Below, one piece after another: positions 49,740 to 62,245 of a stretch of DNA of 64,000 nucleotides. The stretch is taken from NCBI RefSeq assembly GCF_018812025.1, contig NC_063061.1, forward strand, positions 34,023,640 to 34,087,639, written 5' to 3'. The position numbers and the translations under genes are program-made. This DNA is from Megalobrama amblycephala (taxonomy: Eukaryota; Chordata; Actinopteri; Cypriniformes; Xenocyprididae). How positions within the stretch are numbered: the stretch's first letter is position 1; each line of letters starts with the position of its first letter. The notes below the pieces were generated by a model that was given only the letters and a program-made list of their open reading frames with translations, searched no databases and was not told the origin of the DNA.

Positions 49740-52321
49740 ATAAAACGGTTATCACACAATACAAATATTAAAGCCAGAAATATGTATCAATGCAACATTA
49801 ATGAAGTAAACTTTCACTAAAGCATTCCTTCCAACGGAAAAAATAGTCCCTGACCGTGAACAGCAACAGAAGTTACATTATTACGCCATTAGATGGCGGC
49901 AAAGACTGTCTTTATGAGTGTGTCAATCAGTAGCGAAGACTTTTACATTGAAAAGACTGAATTGTTTTGAAAACGGAACAAGACACAAATGACAAATGCT
50001 TTGACTAGCGCTGTCAGTCATGGGAAAACCCCTTAAATGTTAAATGGACAAGATAATACATCAGACATTTAAACAGATTTTTTATTATGAACATAGGACT
50101 GACCTGAAGGAAAATGCTAAATCTGAATGCAGGTAATAAACTCGCTCAATCGATCTCTTTCTCACAATACTCTTCTACATAATACAGTAAGTTTCAATGA
50201 ACAATATCAACTGGTTACAACTGGCACTGTATAATTTTACTTTTGTTCTGTAAATAATTATTAAGATTAAAAAATACTTGTTTTTATTTTACAGTGCAAT
50301 AGTATAATTTCAATATTTCTGTATTTACTGATTTTTAACATTCAATATAATAATATTTTGAATAATAATTATAATTGTATATTCATATTGAATAGGAAAA
50401 ACAACATATTTTTGTCCTTAACTGATCAATTGCCTGATTATGCCCAACCCTATCTCTTCTGTCACTTGGAAAGTCACAGAAGATTAATATTAAATTGAAG
50501 GCATATTACTGTTTGAAGTAGTCAGAATCATTACTATGATGTGCTGCCTTCTGTACATTCTGTCACTCCTTATATTTGAGTCATAAAGACTAATATAATA
50601 TGCAAAAATACCAGATCTAGAAATGTGTTTGCGTACAGTGTCCACTAGGTGGCAGTCGCATTCCATCACAGAGGAGGTTAATAGGCGTGATAATGGTGTC
50701 TGTTGCAGGCTTTGGAGTTATACACCAGCATTTTTCATTATAAAATGGATAAATCCGATCTTAAATGCTAACTGGTCAATACTATGTTGCAAAATATCTA
50801 GTATAGACTATATCACTACACCGCACTAGAAGAGACCAGCTATTAGCCTCAGTTGTAGTTCTTAAATCAGAAGTATGACATTAATATTTTTATTTCGCAT
50901 AGGCTGTTATATGAAAGCAGTAAGACGCACAAGACAATATTATGTGAATATAGTTTTGGCTGATTAGAAGTTTGAGTAGAAATTTTCAATCTTTAATTAT
51001 TCAAACATTTTCAGTTCAGCTATCCAGCCAAACCAGCCTCTTGTTCATTATTGTTAAATAATCACTTTAATATGGTGTAATGGTGTATAGAAGAGTTTGG
51101 GTGAATTTCTTAATCATTCCCTGAAGCATTTTTCCTTTTGCTAATGACCGAAGCAGACGTGTATGTGTGAGTTTTACAAGGCCAAGTCTGTTTTTGAGAT
51201 TTGCGGGCCCAGACAGACGCTGGATTCCTGTTTCTTTCTAAAACTCTCAGTATCTCTTGTCTTTATTTGCTGTCAGACTGGATTTAGATCCAAATCTTTC
51301 AATTCCAGATGCAGCTCATGTTTCACACCATTCTCATTGTGGTGTCGCTATAGATTGAGCCGACTATCCAGATGTTGGGTCCCTGTGGCCCTCAGGGGCC
51401 CCAACCTCCTCCTCCTCCTCCTCCTCTCCTCCTCCTGCTTGCAGTGACCCTTCCACATTCTCTACAGTATGAGTCAGCACTGCAGCCGCTCCAGCGAACT
51501 CCATCTATCATGTTAAGTTTCATTACAATGTAGCACTTAAACCAAACATTGCTTGAAAACGAACCTCTGACAAGCCAATCTGTTCTCTGTCTCCTTCATA
51601 AACCACAAACGTGGGTCACACAGCGCCGCAGCAGCCAGAACGCTCACGTCATCTAGTGCATGACTCACCGGGTGAGAAATGATCCTCAATGTGGCTGGAT
51701 CTGCGAGGGAACACGTGTGTGAAATTAGCTGACTTATTGTTTAAGATGAGATTTTTAGCGATGAAAATGAGTGATGTGAAACAAGAGAGCTGCTGTTGTG
51801 AAATCAAGTCGACCTGAACATCAACAACAGGGCTATCTATTTTCTTAAAACAGTTATTCTAAAGAAAAAGGTTGTCTTTCAAGTGTAACAACTTGCTCCG
51901 CCTCTGAAACAAATTTATTTGCGGCTGACATCATCAAGACCTCTTATTTTTTTTAGCCCCTCCCCTTCAACTACCTGCCATTAACCTTCTAATAAGTTCC
52001 TGATGGAAAAACATTAAGTTCTTGCTGATAAAAAAGAAATCTCACATTACATGAGAGTAAAATAGCTTGCAGATTTTTCATGTTGACCTTTCTAAGATAT
52101 TTTTTGTTTGGTCATCTGATCTTACACACAGTGGGCAACTACTGAGGGGACCAATCTTATGGCTTATTTGAAATAGCATACCGAATATATCTTTATATGG
52201 CAGAAATAGTAACAGTATGTTAGTATGCTATTCCGAATTGAAAACCTCTACGAAATTATTGCTGTGAGTGTCTCCCTTCAAAGTGCCCTGCAAAAGCGCC
52301 ATTTGGAACGCACTGTAAGAA
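49740..52321. other. intergenic, no gene recognised
   Basis: Mostly AT-rich. A CCT-trinucleotide run sits near 51408-51435. The open frames here are short, lack splice support and match no family known to me. Confidence 0.5.
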
Positions 52322-52933
52322 GCTGTTCACACAGAACGCGAATGACGCCATCGTTCTCTAGACCTTACACTTTTTTCAATCCACTACTACACTGTCAAAG
52401 TCAATAATAAGACAAGACATTTCACTCTGTGAAAAATAAGACAAGTTATTTCACTCGGTGGCCATCTTTGAAACGCCTCTCAGGCATTCAAGTGCAGCTC
52501 CTATCTCTTTGAATGGGGAAACATCAAAATTCTCCAAAACTGTTTGCCAAGCTTTCGATTAAATTTCATATATGAAATCACCAATGAAATCTGACAACAA
52601 CTGTCTCATAAATTTTGTTTCTAAACGCTCAAATCATGACAAAAAACGGTATTTTTCAGGCTGGATCAATCTAATGCGCATGCGCAGTCCTAAATGCGCG
52701 TCTCCTGTGTCTCATTTCGGAGGCGCGAGTCTGACTGTTTCTACTGGAACTGGAGCTTCTAACGGCCGCTGCAGTGACGCGATGTCGATTTACCAGTCGG
52801 CGACTGGCTCTTATTTAGAAGGCGGGACTTTACGTTGCACTTTCTCCCATTCAAAACGAGTGACACGTCTTGTGTTATTCTATAGTCTTTGTACACTGTG
52901 TCTGTCTCGCAAAAACGCGTTGTGAATGGCCTC
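52322..52933. mobile_element. TIR-like element (GCTGTTCACACAGAACGCG end)
   Basis: GCTGTTCACACAGAACGCGA at the left and CAAAAACGCGTTGTGAATGG at the right are inverted and resemble the 30284 Harbinger-like MITE. No clean target duplication is visible. Confidence 0.55.
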
Positions 52934-52978
52934 TTTGTACTAGGCCACTAATGTGACGGAACATTTTGTTGGTGACTT

Positions 52979-53365
52979 GAGCTGCGTCCAAAATCGCATA
53001 CTGTTGAGTAGGTACTACATTTGAATTTAAATTTACTTCACGACCGTTGATAAAGTGCGTTCTATATAGTAGGAATGCGTGTAGTATGAATGTATTCTGA
53101 CGTACTACATCCACCATACTGTCACATGACCTACCAGCATCAGTTAAGTCCCTTCAACTCCATTTACAAATCCTCTGCTATGGCCTCACGGGATAGTAAA
53201 GTGTCCATCATGTGCGCACTTCAGAATCTCACCGGAAGTAGTAAGTCATCAGGGTACTTTTTGCCTGCTGTTTCTCAAACACTATGAATTTGGACATACT
53301 ACTCATTCACATACTGTTTTTCTCGTGCAATATGGTAGAGAAGTATTCAAATTCGGACGCAGTTT
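52979..53365. mobile_element. hAT-like MITE (GCTGCGTCCAAAATCGCATA end), copy 1 of 2
   Basis: The left end GAGCTGCGTCCAAAATCGCA is mirrored by ATTCGGACGCAG. A second copy lies 100 bp further right in the same orientation. Confidence 0.65.
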
Positions 53366-53462
53366 TGTTTTCTATGAAGCCATGCTAGTTAGACCCGCCC
53401 ATCATGGAATCTCATTTCGCTTCATAAAGCTGAATATTCAATATTTTGTTTGTAAACACTTA

Positions 53463-53856
53463 AGCTGCATCCAAAATCGCATACACAGGTACTTATTTTG
53501 AATAAGTAATTACTTCACGACCTCTAAAAAAGTACTGTACTATGTTCTATATAGCATTGGTGTGTGTAGTATGTAATCCGGACGTATTACATTCGCCATG
53601 TTGTCATTATCATGTGACCACTAGCATCAGTTGCGTTGCTTCACTACCATTTACAAATCCTCTACTGTGGCCTCACGAGATAGTAAAGTGTCCATCATAT
53701 GCGCCACTCAGAATCTCTGCCGAAGTAGTAGGTCATCCGGGTACTTTTTGTCTGTTCTTTTATGAGTACTGTGAATTCGGAATATACTTCTTTTGTCCCT
53801 TTTGTTTTTTTCGCCCTACTATATAGTAGGGAAGTATGCAATTCTGGATGCAGCCT
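53463..53856. mobile_element. hAT-like MITE, copy 2 of 2
   Basis: GCTGCATCCAAAATCGCATA to TTCTGGATGCAGC. The middle, with TTTACAAATCCTCT, GATAGTAAAGTGTCCATCAT and CAGAATCTC, parallels copy 1 throughout. Confidence 0.68.
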
Positions 53857-54848
53857 TTATAGCACATAAAATAGCACATACATGGTTTGTAGGCAAGTAA
53901 ACACTGAAGATTTGTTCCTGTAGACAGTCTTGTGGGACATTTTATGACATTCTCTATTGGTGAGGGGTGACATCAGCCTAAAGCTTTTTTTGGGACATTG
54001 TAGAAAAGACATTTTGTCCAGCTATCTGTCATAAATCTCAATCGGTCGACTTATCCAAAACAAACAAGTGAAGCTCAAGCAGAGTTGTGGGGTCTCTCAT
54101 CCAGCACTGGTCACTAGGCGCGGATGTTTTCGTGTTGGTCTGTATCTGTTTTTGCAGTGTTGTGTGAATGTTTTCTGCTCTACTGGCTGCAGGGGAAGTT
54201 TCCGTGTTTCTGGCACTTTTTCTCATCCTTTCCTGCCAGAACTTGGACCCTGTGGACCCGAACCAATTTCATCATCAATGTGTGACTGAGTCACACTGCT
54301 ACTCAGCAAAGAGAGTGAGAGAAAATCTGCTCTGCCAAAAATACATGAATACTACACACCAGATGGAAATAAAGTGAACAGTAAATAGCAAAACAGAACA
54401 AAAGAAAAAAAAGATTTAGAAGGGTCAAGAAAAGTCTTGCTTTCTGGTCTGGCCTTCTAGTCAGACCTTTGCACACAGGCTAGTACCACTCGTGTTTTCT
54501 TCAGAAAATGTAATCTAGTTATTCATACTATCCTCTGGCAATATTAGCTAATATATACTAATGGTTTAATATGGCTTTAATTACACACACACTATTTTTT
54601 TCCTACATTTCTGGCAAACGGACCATGACGTTTAAAATCCCAAGTCTCAAAAGCCACAAAAACGAGTAATTTCCAGGTTTACCAGAGCACAATGTGGCCT
54701 CTGTTCTCCGAGTTCACTTTGTAGTGTCCCGACATATTTAGTCTTTATACATTACGTTTCCTCTCATAGAGATGCCGTGGTCCAGATTCCCTCTCACTGG
54801 TCCTAGTCCGGAACATTCTTTTCCATTTTGAGGTTTATCCCTCTTTAA

Positions 54849-55579
54849 AGGAATAGTTCACTTAAAAATGTCCATTCGGTCAATATTTATGTCTTTCCAA
54901 ACCTGTATGACCTTGTTTCTTTCATGAAAAATAAGAAGAGAAATTCTGGAAATGGTCACTGTTTTCCACATAATTACAATGGAGACCGGATCTTTCAAGA
55001 ACCAAAAAATGATGCATAAGTACTTTAAAAATATATTTAAATAATCATAAAAGTGCTCCGTATGATTAATGCACTATATTTAAAGTCTTTTGAAGTCATA
55101 AAATAGCTTTGCGTGAGGAACAGACTGAAATGTTAACAATTTTTCATTGGGAATCTGTCTTTGCAGTCGGAATGAGTCAGTGAGTTGAATTTGAGAACTG
55201 CAGCAATCTGATTTATAAACAAATGGTTCAGGCAAGTTTCATGGATTGGATCAACCAGTCTGATAAATTGGACATCACTACTCTTATCCTGAATGCATCC
55301 ATCCCACATGTCAAGATTTTCAGTGAGTAATGACTTCAATTTTCATCTGCTCTTCACAAAAGACATCATATGCCTTTGAATGGACTACTTTTATGATGCT
55401 TTTTGTCATTTTGGATTTCATTCTCCCCAGTCCTCATTCACATTCACTGTATTGAAAACAAGATATTCATCAAAATTCATCTTTTGTGTGCCACAGAAGA
55501 ATAAAAGCAATTCCAGTTTGGAACAACATGAGGGTGAGTAAATGGTGACAGAACTTTTATTTTTGGGTGAATTATCCCT
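54849..55579. mobile_element. TTAA-flanked element (AGGAATAGTTCACTT ends)
   Basis: TTAA at 54845-54848 and 55580-55583 flank AGGAATAGTTCACTTAAAAA and its inverted partner (GGGTGAATTATCCCT). The interior has no gene. It belongs to the family with the copies at 34574 and 41318. Confidence 0.78.
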
Positions 55580-56586
55580 TTAAGAGGTTAATGACATCTT
55601 GGAGTGTTTCAATGTTTATGTGTGTGTTTCAGACCACAGTATCTGTGTCATCATATCTTGCAGTAGACAGTCAGGCCACCCTTGCATACTGAGCGGTCCT
55701 GGCCAATGACCACATCCCCCCACCCCCTTTCAGAAAGATGGGGTGATGGATGGAAAGTCAGGATGATGGCTGTTTTTCCTCTATTCCGCTCTCTCCGCAC
55801 CATGTTTTCCCCCCTCCCCTCGTCTTTCTTTCATGTCCTGCTGAAGATATACAGCTTCCTGCCTGAATGCACACGTGGAACTTCTCTCATGTTCTTTTTC
55901 CTTCTATCCCTCTTTTTCCTGTCTTATATTCTATTTCCTGTCCTTATTCCTTCCCTTTCTTGTTCATATCTTTCCTTTTTAGCATTTCATTTTCATCTAT
56001 CCACAAAGATTCTCTCTCTCTCTGTGCGAAACAGCACCTTTACAGTTAATTTGAGATTGGAATGGCATACTAACTACTACTTTTGAAAAAAAGAGTATGT
56101 AGTATGCATACTGTGCACAGTGTTTGCTGTATGCATGGAATACTATGTTTACTAGTATGTTCAGTATACAACAGAGAAAATGATTGCTGAAGCCTTTTTC
56201 AATCACAGCAGTGCATCTACTGTGCAGTACTCGTTCCAGTATCTCAGGGAACCGAGGTTACATTAGTAACCGAATATTTCCCCTTTCAATACTTTACTCG
56301 TACTGCGTCACTAGACACGGTGGGGAACCTATTCAATCACACCGTGCTATGGTAAATGAACGACTTATAAGTAATTGCCCAGGGCGTCCAGAAGGGGCCC
56401 CGTAGATCAGCTACAATGGAGCAGGCCATAGCCAGAGAGAAGGTAAAAAACGGGCTAACTCACAGAGGTTGAGCCCGGCCTCATATAATTGTTCTAGAGC
56501 TTCCCACAGCCTCGGAACTAGATAGGGCAGAGAGCGTGCAGGAAGCTAAGCCCAGATGTGGGAATTTCAGCGGGTTTGAGACATAG

Positions 56587-57519
56587 TCAGACCCAGCAAG
56601 GATTAAATCCAGCCTTAGGGCGGGAATATGGTTCCCGGAGCATTGAGCTCAGAGAGACAGTTAAGCAGAAAGGACCTGAGCCTGCAAAGCAGGGATGTCC
56701 AGGTTGAAAAACCTGACAAAAGTGGATGGCGAGGACCAGCCAGCTGCCACATAAATTTCTGCAATGGACACACCACTGGGCAACGTCCAGGATGAGGCCA
56801 TGCCTCTCGTGGAATGTGCTCTGACCCCGATGGGGCATTGAAGGCCCAAGGAGGAGTATGCAGAGCTATTGTGTCAACTATCCAACAGGATGGTCTTTGC
56901 TTTGTGACCGAAAGCCCCTTGGTGTGGCCACCAAAGCATACAAAGAGCTGCTCCAACTGCCTAAAAGAGGCAGAGCGGTCAATGTAGATTTTTAATGCCC
57001 TGACAGGACAGAGCAGATTTAGCTTCTGGTCCTCCTGTGAGGGAGGGAGCGCAGAGAGCGTGATTACTTGTGCTCTGAACAGAGTAGGTACCTTAGGTAC
57101 ATAACCATGCCTAGGTTTCAGGACGACCTTAGAGTCGTTAGACCCGAATTTAAGGCAGGAGGGGGCTCACAGCGAGCGCCTGTAAATCTCCAACTCACTT
57201 AACCGATGCCAAAGCTAATAGCAGAGCGGTTTTGAGCGATAGGGGTCAAATATCAGCTGATTGCAGCGGTTCAAAGGGGGGTCTTTTAGGGGGTGGGGGT
57301 GCGACCCTTATCCAACAGCTCTTGAATGAAGGACAATATCGAACATATGTTGCATGTGGGTGGATCTTCACTTCGGTTTGTGCACCAAGTGGTGAAGACT
57401 GACCATTTGAGAGTGTAGAGGCGCCTTGTGGATGGGGCTCTAGCCTGAGAAATGGTATTTAAGACACCCTCTGGGAGGTTCATAGGTTCCCATCGAGAGG
57501 CCATAAGTGTAGGGCCCAC
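56587..57519 (-). pseudogene. DIRS tyrosine recombinase remnant
   Basis: The fragment SQARAPSTRRLYTLKWSVFT is the N-terminal recombinase domain. Further on, AHSTRGMASSW supplies the HxxR motif. The expected nucleophile position in TFVRFFNLD is Phe where these enzymes carry Tyr. Stops and frameshifts separate the parts. Confidence 0.78.
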
Positions 57520-57686
57520 AGCTCAGGCTGTGGGAGCCATTTCGTCATGTTCACCTGAGAGAAGAGGTCCCGTCTCAGGGGAATGGGCCACGGAGCTGCC
57601 ATGAGCAGCTGAGACATCTCTGAGAGTCAGCGTTGGTTTCTCCAGAGCGGGGCCACTAGAAGAACCTTGTGTTTCTGTTCCCTGAT

Positions 57687-58352
57687 TCACCTGATAACCT
57701 TAGGGATCAGGGCGATTAGGGGAAAGTGTAAAAAGAGAAGGCTGGGCCAATCATGGGCCAGCCAATCCCTTTCCTTCAAAAAATAGACTGGGCAGTGAGA
57801 GTTGTCTTTTGAGGTGAAGAGGTCGACCTCTGCCTCCCCGAATATCTCCCATATTCTCTGAACTGTCTGGGGGTGGAGCATCCACTTGCCAGAGGGAACG
57901 TTGCTCCGAGATAGCATGTCTGCTCCCCGGTTCAGTTTGCCTGGCACGTGCGCTGCTTTCAGAGAGCGCAGGTGACAATGTGCCCACTTCAGAAGGCTCT
58001 TTGCCATCGTTAAGAGGCGTGGGGAGGAAAGGCCGCCCTGACAATTTACGTAGGATACTACCGTCATGTTGTCTGATCGGGCTAAGACTTGCCATCCTTC
58101 TAGATGTGGTAGAAAGGACTGTAAGGCCTGCCATACTGCCAGCATTTCCAGGCAGTTGATGTGCAGCTTTGTCTCTTCGCTCGACCATGTGCCAAAGGCT
58201 GGTCTACCGTCGCACAGGGCTCCCCAGCCCGTGTTTGACACATCTGTGAAGATGAACTTCCTTTTGAAGGCGGTCATCAGCTGCTGTATAGCCAGGACAC
58301 ATTCTGGCGAGGATACAGCTCTCATTTGGGTTGAGTTGAAGACAGCCCCCAA
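57687..58352 (-). pseudogene. DIRS RNase H domain remnant
   Basis: This 221-codon open stretch with TDVSNTGWGALCDGRPAFGT, LHINCLEMLAVWQAL, SDNMTVVSYVNCQGG and HVPGKLNRGADMLSR matches the DIRS/Ngaro RNase H. The first Asp, the Glu, the second Asp and the last Asp of the RNase H active site all appear present. It is the best preserved part of the element. Confidence 0.85.
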
Positions 58353-58364
58353 AAATGATATTCG

Positions 58365-59080
58365 TTAGCTGGGAATCATCAAGCTTTTGGCATAATTGAC
58401 CCTGAGCCCCAAGCGCTCTAAGTGGCTGAGGAGCAATGATCTGTGGGATAGTAGCTTGGCCTCTGACTGGGCTACACAAGCTAGTCGTTGAGGTAATTCA
58501 GAATGCGGATTCCCATCTGTCTCCGAGGGGAGAGAGCTGCATCTATGCACTTCATGAAAGTGCGGGGGGCCAGGGACAGCCCAAACAAAAGGACAGTGTA
58601 TTGATATGCCACTTCCTCAAAGGCGAATCTCAAGAAGCGCCTGTGATGGGGGGCTATCTGGATGTGAAAATAAGCATCCTTCAGATCCAGAGAAAAGAAC
58701 CAGTCCCCTGGGCGTATTTGTGAGAGGATCTATTTCACAGTAATCATTCTGAATGAGCGCTTTATCAGGGCCCGGTTCAGATGTCTGAGGTTGAAGATGG
58801 GTCTGAGACCACCGTCCTTCTTTGGGACATGGAAGTAACGGCTGTAGAAGCCTGACTTGCTCTGAGCTGGGGGAACCACTTCTATGGCTCTTTTTGCCGG
58901 CATTGTGTTCACCTCGGAGTGCAGGACGGGAATGTCCTCGTTCTTCATGGAGGTGAGGACCACGCCATTAAATAATGGGGCCCTTTGAGCGAGCTGGAGT
59001 ACATAACCTCGTTTTATTATACCCAATACCCATTTTGACACTCCGGGTATGGCCAGCCAGGCCTCGGGCCCATGTGGCAA
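58365..59080 (-). pseudogene. DIRS reverse transcriptase remnant
   Basis: Minus-strand fragments encode SGFYSRYFHVPKKDGGLRPI followed by NLRHLNRALIKRSFRM, the fingers and palm entry of DIRS-type RTs, and later LLSHLERLGLRVNYAKS. In the catalytic motif near 58481-58504 the usual Y-x-D-D reads Y-L-N-D and is followed at once by a stop. The frame also breaks near 58730. It is dead. Confidence 0.8.
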
Positions 59081-59738
59081 GGGGTTAAATTGGTTTGAGT
59101 GATGGGTCGCTGCGAGGGGACCCGACGCTTGTGATATGTTTGTTTTATCTTGTTGCTATAACAGCGATTAGTTGCATGGGCGCGGGAACTTGAGTGGACC
59201 CAGTGCTAACAAACACATTGTCTCCAGCACCCGGAACTGAACAGGGTGTTAGGTGGCATAAAAATTCATGAAGAAAAGCTCTTTAGAGAAAATAGTTATA
59301 TGAGTCTCGATTTAGTTATAAGGGAGAACGTCATACGTTAACGAGCTGTTAGCATTCAGCATTCAGCATTCAGCTGAGTGCTGTCAGTGCTGTGCTTGCT
59401 CTCGCAGTGCGCTTCGCCATAGGCTCGCGCAGCTCAGCCGCACCGTCATTGGTTCATTTCTGTACATTTTTTGAACCAATGGCAGAGCAGATGCACTGCT
59501 GTGATTGAAAAAGGCTTCAGTAATCAGAGAAAAGGAGTTTTCCCCACTGCGTCTAGTGACACAGTATGAGTAAAGTATCGAAAGGGAACTGCATTGAATT
59601 GTTTTTTTGTTTTGTTTTTTACACAGAACTGGACTAAAAATGCAAAATCACAGTTCTCATTTCCAAGATAATATTGCTGACAGCACTTGCTGAATTAACA
59701 ACGTGCAACATGATGAGATCATGTGTAAGCCATTTAGT

Positions 59739-60170
59739 ATACACACTACTGTTAAAAAGTTTGGAGTCAGTAAGATTTTTCTTTTTGAAAGAAATAGTGT
59801 GCATTAAATTGACTGAAAATGACAGTAAAGACATTTATAATGTTACAAAAAAAACCTATATAAGTATGATTTCCACAAAAGTATTAAGCAGCACAACACT
59901 GATTAGAAGAAATGTTTCTTGAGGAGCAAACCAGCAAATTAGAATGATTTCTGAAGGATCATGTGACACTGAAGACTGGAGTAATGATGCTGAAAATTCA
60001 GTTTTGATCACAGGAATAAATTATATTATAAAATATATTAAAATAGAAAACAGTTATTGTAAATGGTAATAATATTTCACAATATTACTGATTTTACTGG
60101 ACTTTTGATGAAATGAATGCAGCAGAAGAGACTTCTTTCAAAAACTTTTAAAAACTGATGCCGACCTCAA
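59739..60170 (-). mobile_element. interspersed family A copy 6
   Basis: ACTACTGTTAAAAAGTTTGG followed by the reverse-complement words of family A, ending CTTTCAAAAACTTTTAAAAA. It lies just to the right of the DIRS element. Confidence 0.75.
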
Positions 60171-60830
60171 ACTCAAAGTTTGCAGTATGCAGTGAGCAGT
60201 ACACTAGTATTCCATTCTGGACATAAATTTCTTACAGGCTGTGGCTCTCTGCCGACAGTTTTACTGCAATTGCTGCATGATGTCCCTTTACTGGGAGAAA
60301 AGTCCTGATGGTTTCCTTTCTGGGAGTAATTTAGGATCTCTGTATGATGACACATTTACACTAATGACCTTTTTCTCACTATGTACTCTTTTAATAGGAA
60401 AATCTGATTTTCTAGGTGGGTATATCAGACTGTTTTTTGGCTCCATCCACATGTGTCTGTGTGCGCCAGATTCATGTGTTTTACCTCGGCCTGACCGCTC
60501 CAAGGGCCTTAACTCCAATGAAAGTCTTGGTGTTTACCTTTCCAGCAATATCTCATTGATTTAATTAGCTGCGATTAGTTGATGGTCGGTTTGTATGATT
60601 GGCTGTTTGTGGGGGAAATGTTCTGCTCATGTTTATACTGGCACAAAGACACTAAACCAAAACCGCACTACTTTTAGAACCATGTAATACAGACCATAAG
60701 TAACAGCACAACTCTTCTCAATGGAAATAATGATGTATTCACAAATAGTACAGCTCCAAAAAAAAAAAATACAATATTAAATATTGCTGTTCATTTTTCT
60801 CACAATATAGTATTGAACTGGTCTTATATG
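60171..60830. other. intergenic, no gene recognised
   Basis: The frame at 60241-60564 (107 aa) has no recognisable domain. A TAATTAGCTGCGATTAG stretch near 60560 could be a homeodomain-site cluster. Confidence 0.4.
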
Positions 60831-60904
60831 GTCAAACCTCATGTGTGCCTTCAAACATACACACAATACATAAAAGGCTTATAAACAATACATTAGCTAA
60901 GACC

Positions 60905-62245
60905 AAATTTCTCAGAGGAACGCAAAACATTTTCAGAGTGAATGCGAAGTTTCTCTGGGGAAGCAAAACATTTTTTTTTTTTTTGAGCAAATGCAAAGTT
61001 TCTCAGGGAATGCAAAGGTTTCTCGGTGAGTGCAAAATGTTTTGCAAGCGAATTCATAGTTTCGGGGGAATTAGAGGTTCCTCGGGGAGAGCAAAATGTT
61101 TTGTGAGTGAACGCTAAGTTTCTCAGGGGAACGCAAAATGTATTTCAAACGAATGCAGTTTCTCGGGGGAAGGTTTCTTGGGAGTGCAAAACATATTTTG
61201 AGTGAATGCAAAGTTTCATGGGGGAACGCTAAACATTTTTTTCGAGTGAACGCAAAGGTTTCTCGGGGAGTGCAAAACATTTTGCAAGCGAATGCTAAAT
61301 TTCTCGGGGGGAACACAAAACATTTTTCGAGCAAAGGCAAAATTTCTTGGGAGAACGCAAAACATTTTTTGAGTGAAAGCAAAGGTATCTCAGGAGTGCA
61401 AAACGTTTTTCGAATAAATGCTAAGTTTCTCGGGGGAACACAAAACGTTGTGCAAGCAAATTCAAAGTTTCAGGGGAACACAAAGGTTTCTCGGCGAATG
61501 CAAAATGTTTTGCGAGTGAACGCAAAGTTTCTCGGGGGAACACAAAACGTATTTCGCGCAATTACAAAGTTTCTCGGGAACGCAAAGGTTTCACAGGAAC
61601 GCAAAACGTTTTTTTGAACAAATGCAACGTTTCTTGGGGGAACACAAAACGTTTTTTCGAGTGAATGCAAAGTTTCTTGGGGTAATGCAAAGGTTTCTCG
61701 GGAGTGCAAAATGTTTTTCGAGCAAATGCAAAGTTTTTTGGGGGAGCGCAAAGGTTTTTGAAAGTCAACGCAAAGTTTCTGAAGGGAACACAAAACGTTT
61801 TGCAAGAAAATTCAAAGTTTCTCAGGGGAACGCAAAGGTTTTGTGAGTGAATGCAATGTTTTTTCAGGGGAACGCAAAACGTTTTTGAGTGAATGCAAAG
61901 ATTCTCGGGGGAACGCAAAGGTTTCTCGGGAGTGCAAAACGTTTTTCGAGGGAATGCTAAGTTTCTCGGGGGAACACAAAACGTTTTGTGAGAGAACGCA
62001 AAGTTTCTCAGGGGAACGCAAAACATTTGTGAGCAAATGCAAAGTTTCTTGGGGGAACACAAAACGTTTTGCAAACGATTTCAAATGCAAAGGTTTCTCG
62101 GGGGGAAAGCAAAACATTTTCCGAGCGAATGCTAAGTTTCTCGGGACAATGCAACGGTTTTGTGAGGGAACGCAAAATGTTTTTGGAGCGAATGCGAAAT
62201 TTCTCTGGGGAACGCAAAGGTTTCTCAGGGGAACGTAAAAGCATT
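60905..62245. repeat. 1.3-kb degenerate array (GAATGCAAAGTTTCTCGGGG / AACGCAAAACGTTTT words)
   Basis: Short words alternate in variable order: GCAAAACGTTTT, GAGTGAATGCAAAGTTTCTC, GGGGGAACGCAAAGG. Spacing is about 35-60 bp and there is no stop codon in several frames for long runs. The right edge (to about 62278) reads, on the complement, TATGGAGCCTCCTAAAGGGA, a TAYGGA end like those at 16545 and 30877. The left terminal repeat is missing. Confidence 0.85.

Larger units (their letters stand above)
56187..59590 (-). mobile_element. DIRS-type (tyrosine-recombinase) retrotransposon, decayed
   Basis: Inverted terminal repeats lie at 56281-56327 and 59539-59586 (CCCTTTC(A/G)ATACTTTACTC on each strand). 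A perfect 32-bp inverted match lies outside the left repeat (56187-56218) but inside the right one (59489-59520), the asymmetric layout expected of DIRS internal complementary regions. Reading on the minus strand come reverse transcriptase, RNase H and tyrosine recombinase remnants. Only about 500 bp separate the right end from the RT, so the gag region is missing. Multiple stops make it inactive. Confidence 0.85.

Noticed and set aside
55682..56086. 134-codon + frame with hydrophobic segments
   Set aside because: Pyrimidine-rich DNA gives Phe/Leu/Ser runs. There are no splice sites, no recognisable domain and no conserved motif.
57286..59080. An independent host gene on the minus strand
   Set aside because: The domains and their order (RT, RNase H, tyrosine recombinase) and inverted termini identify a DIRS retrotransposon.
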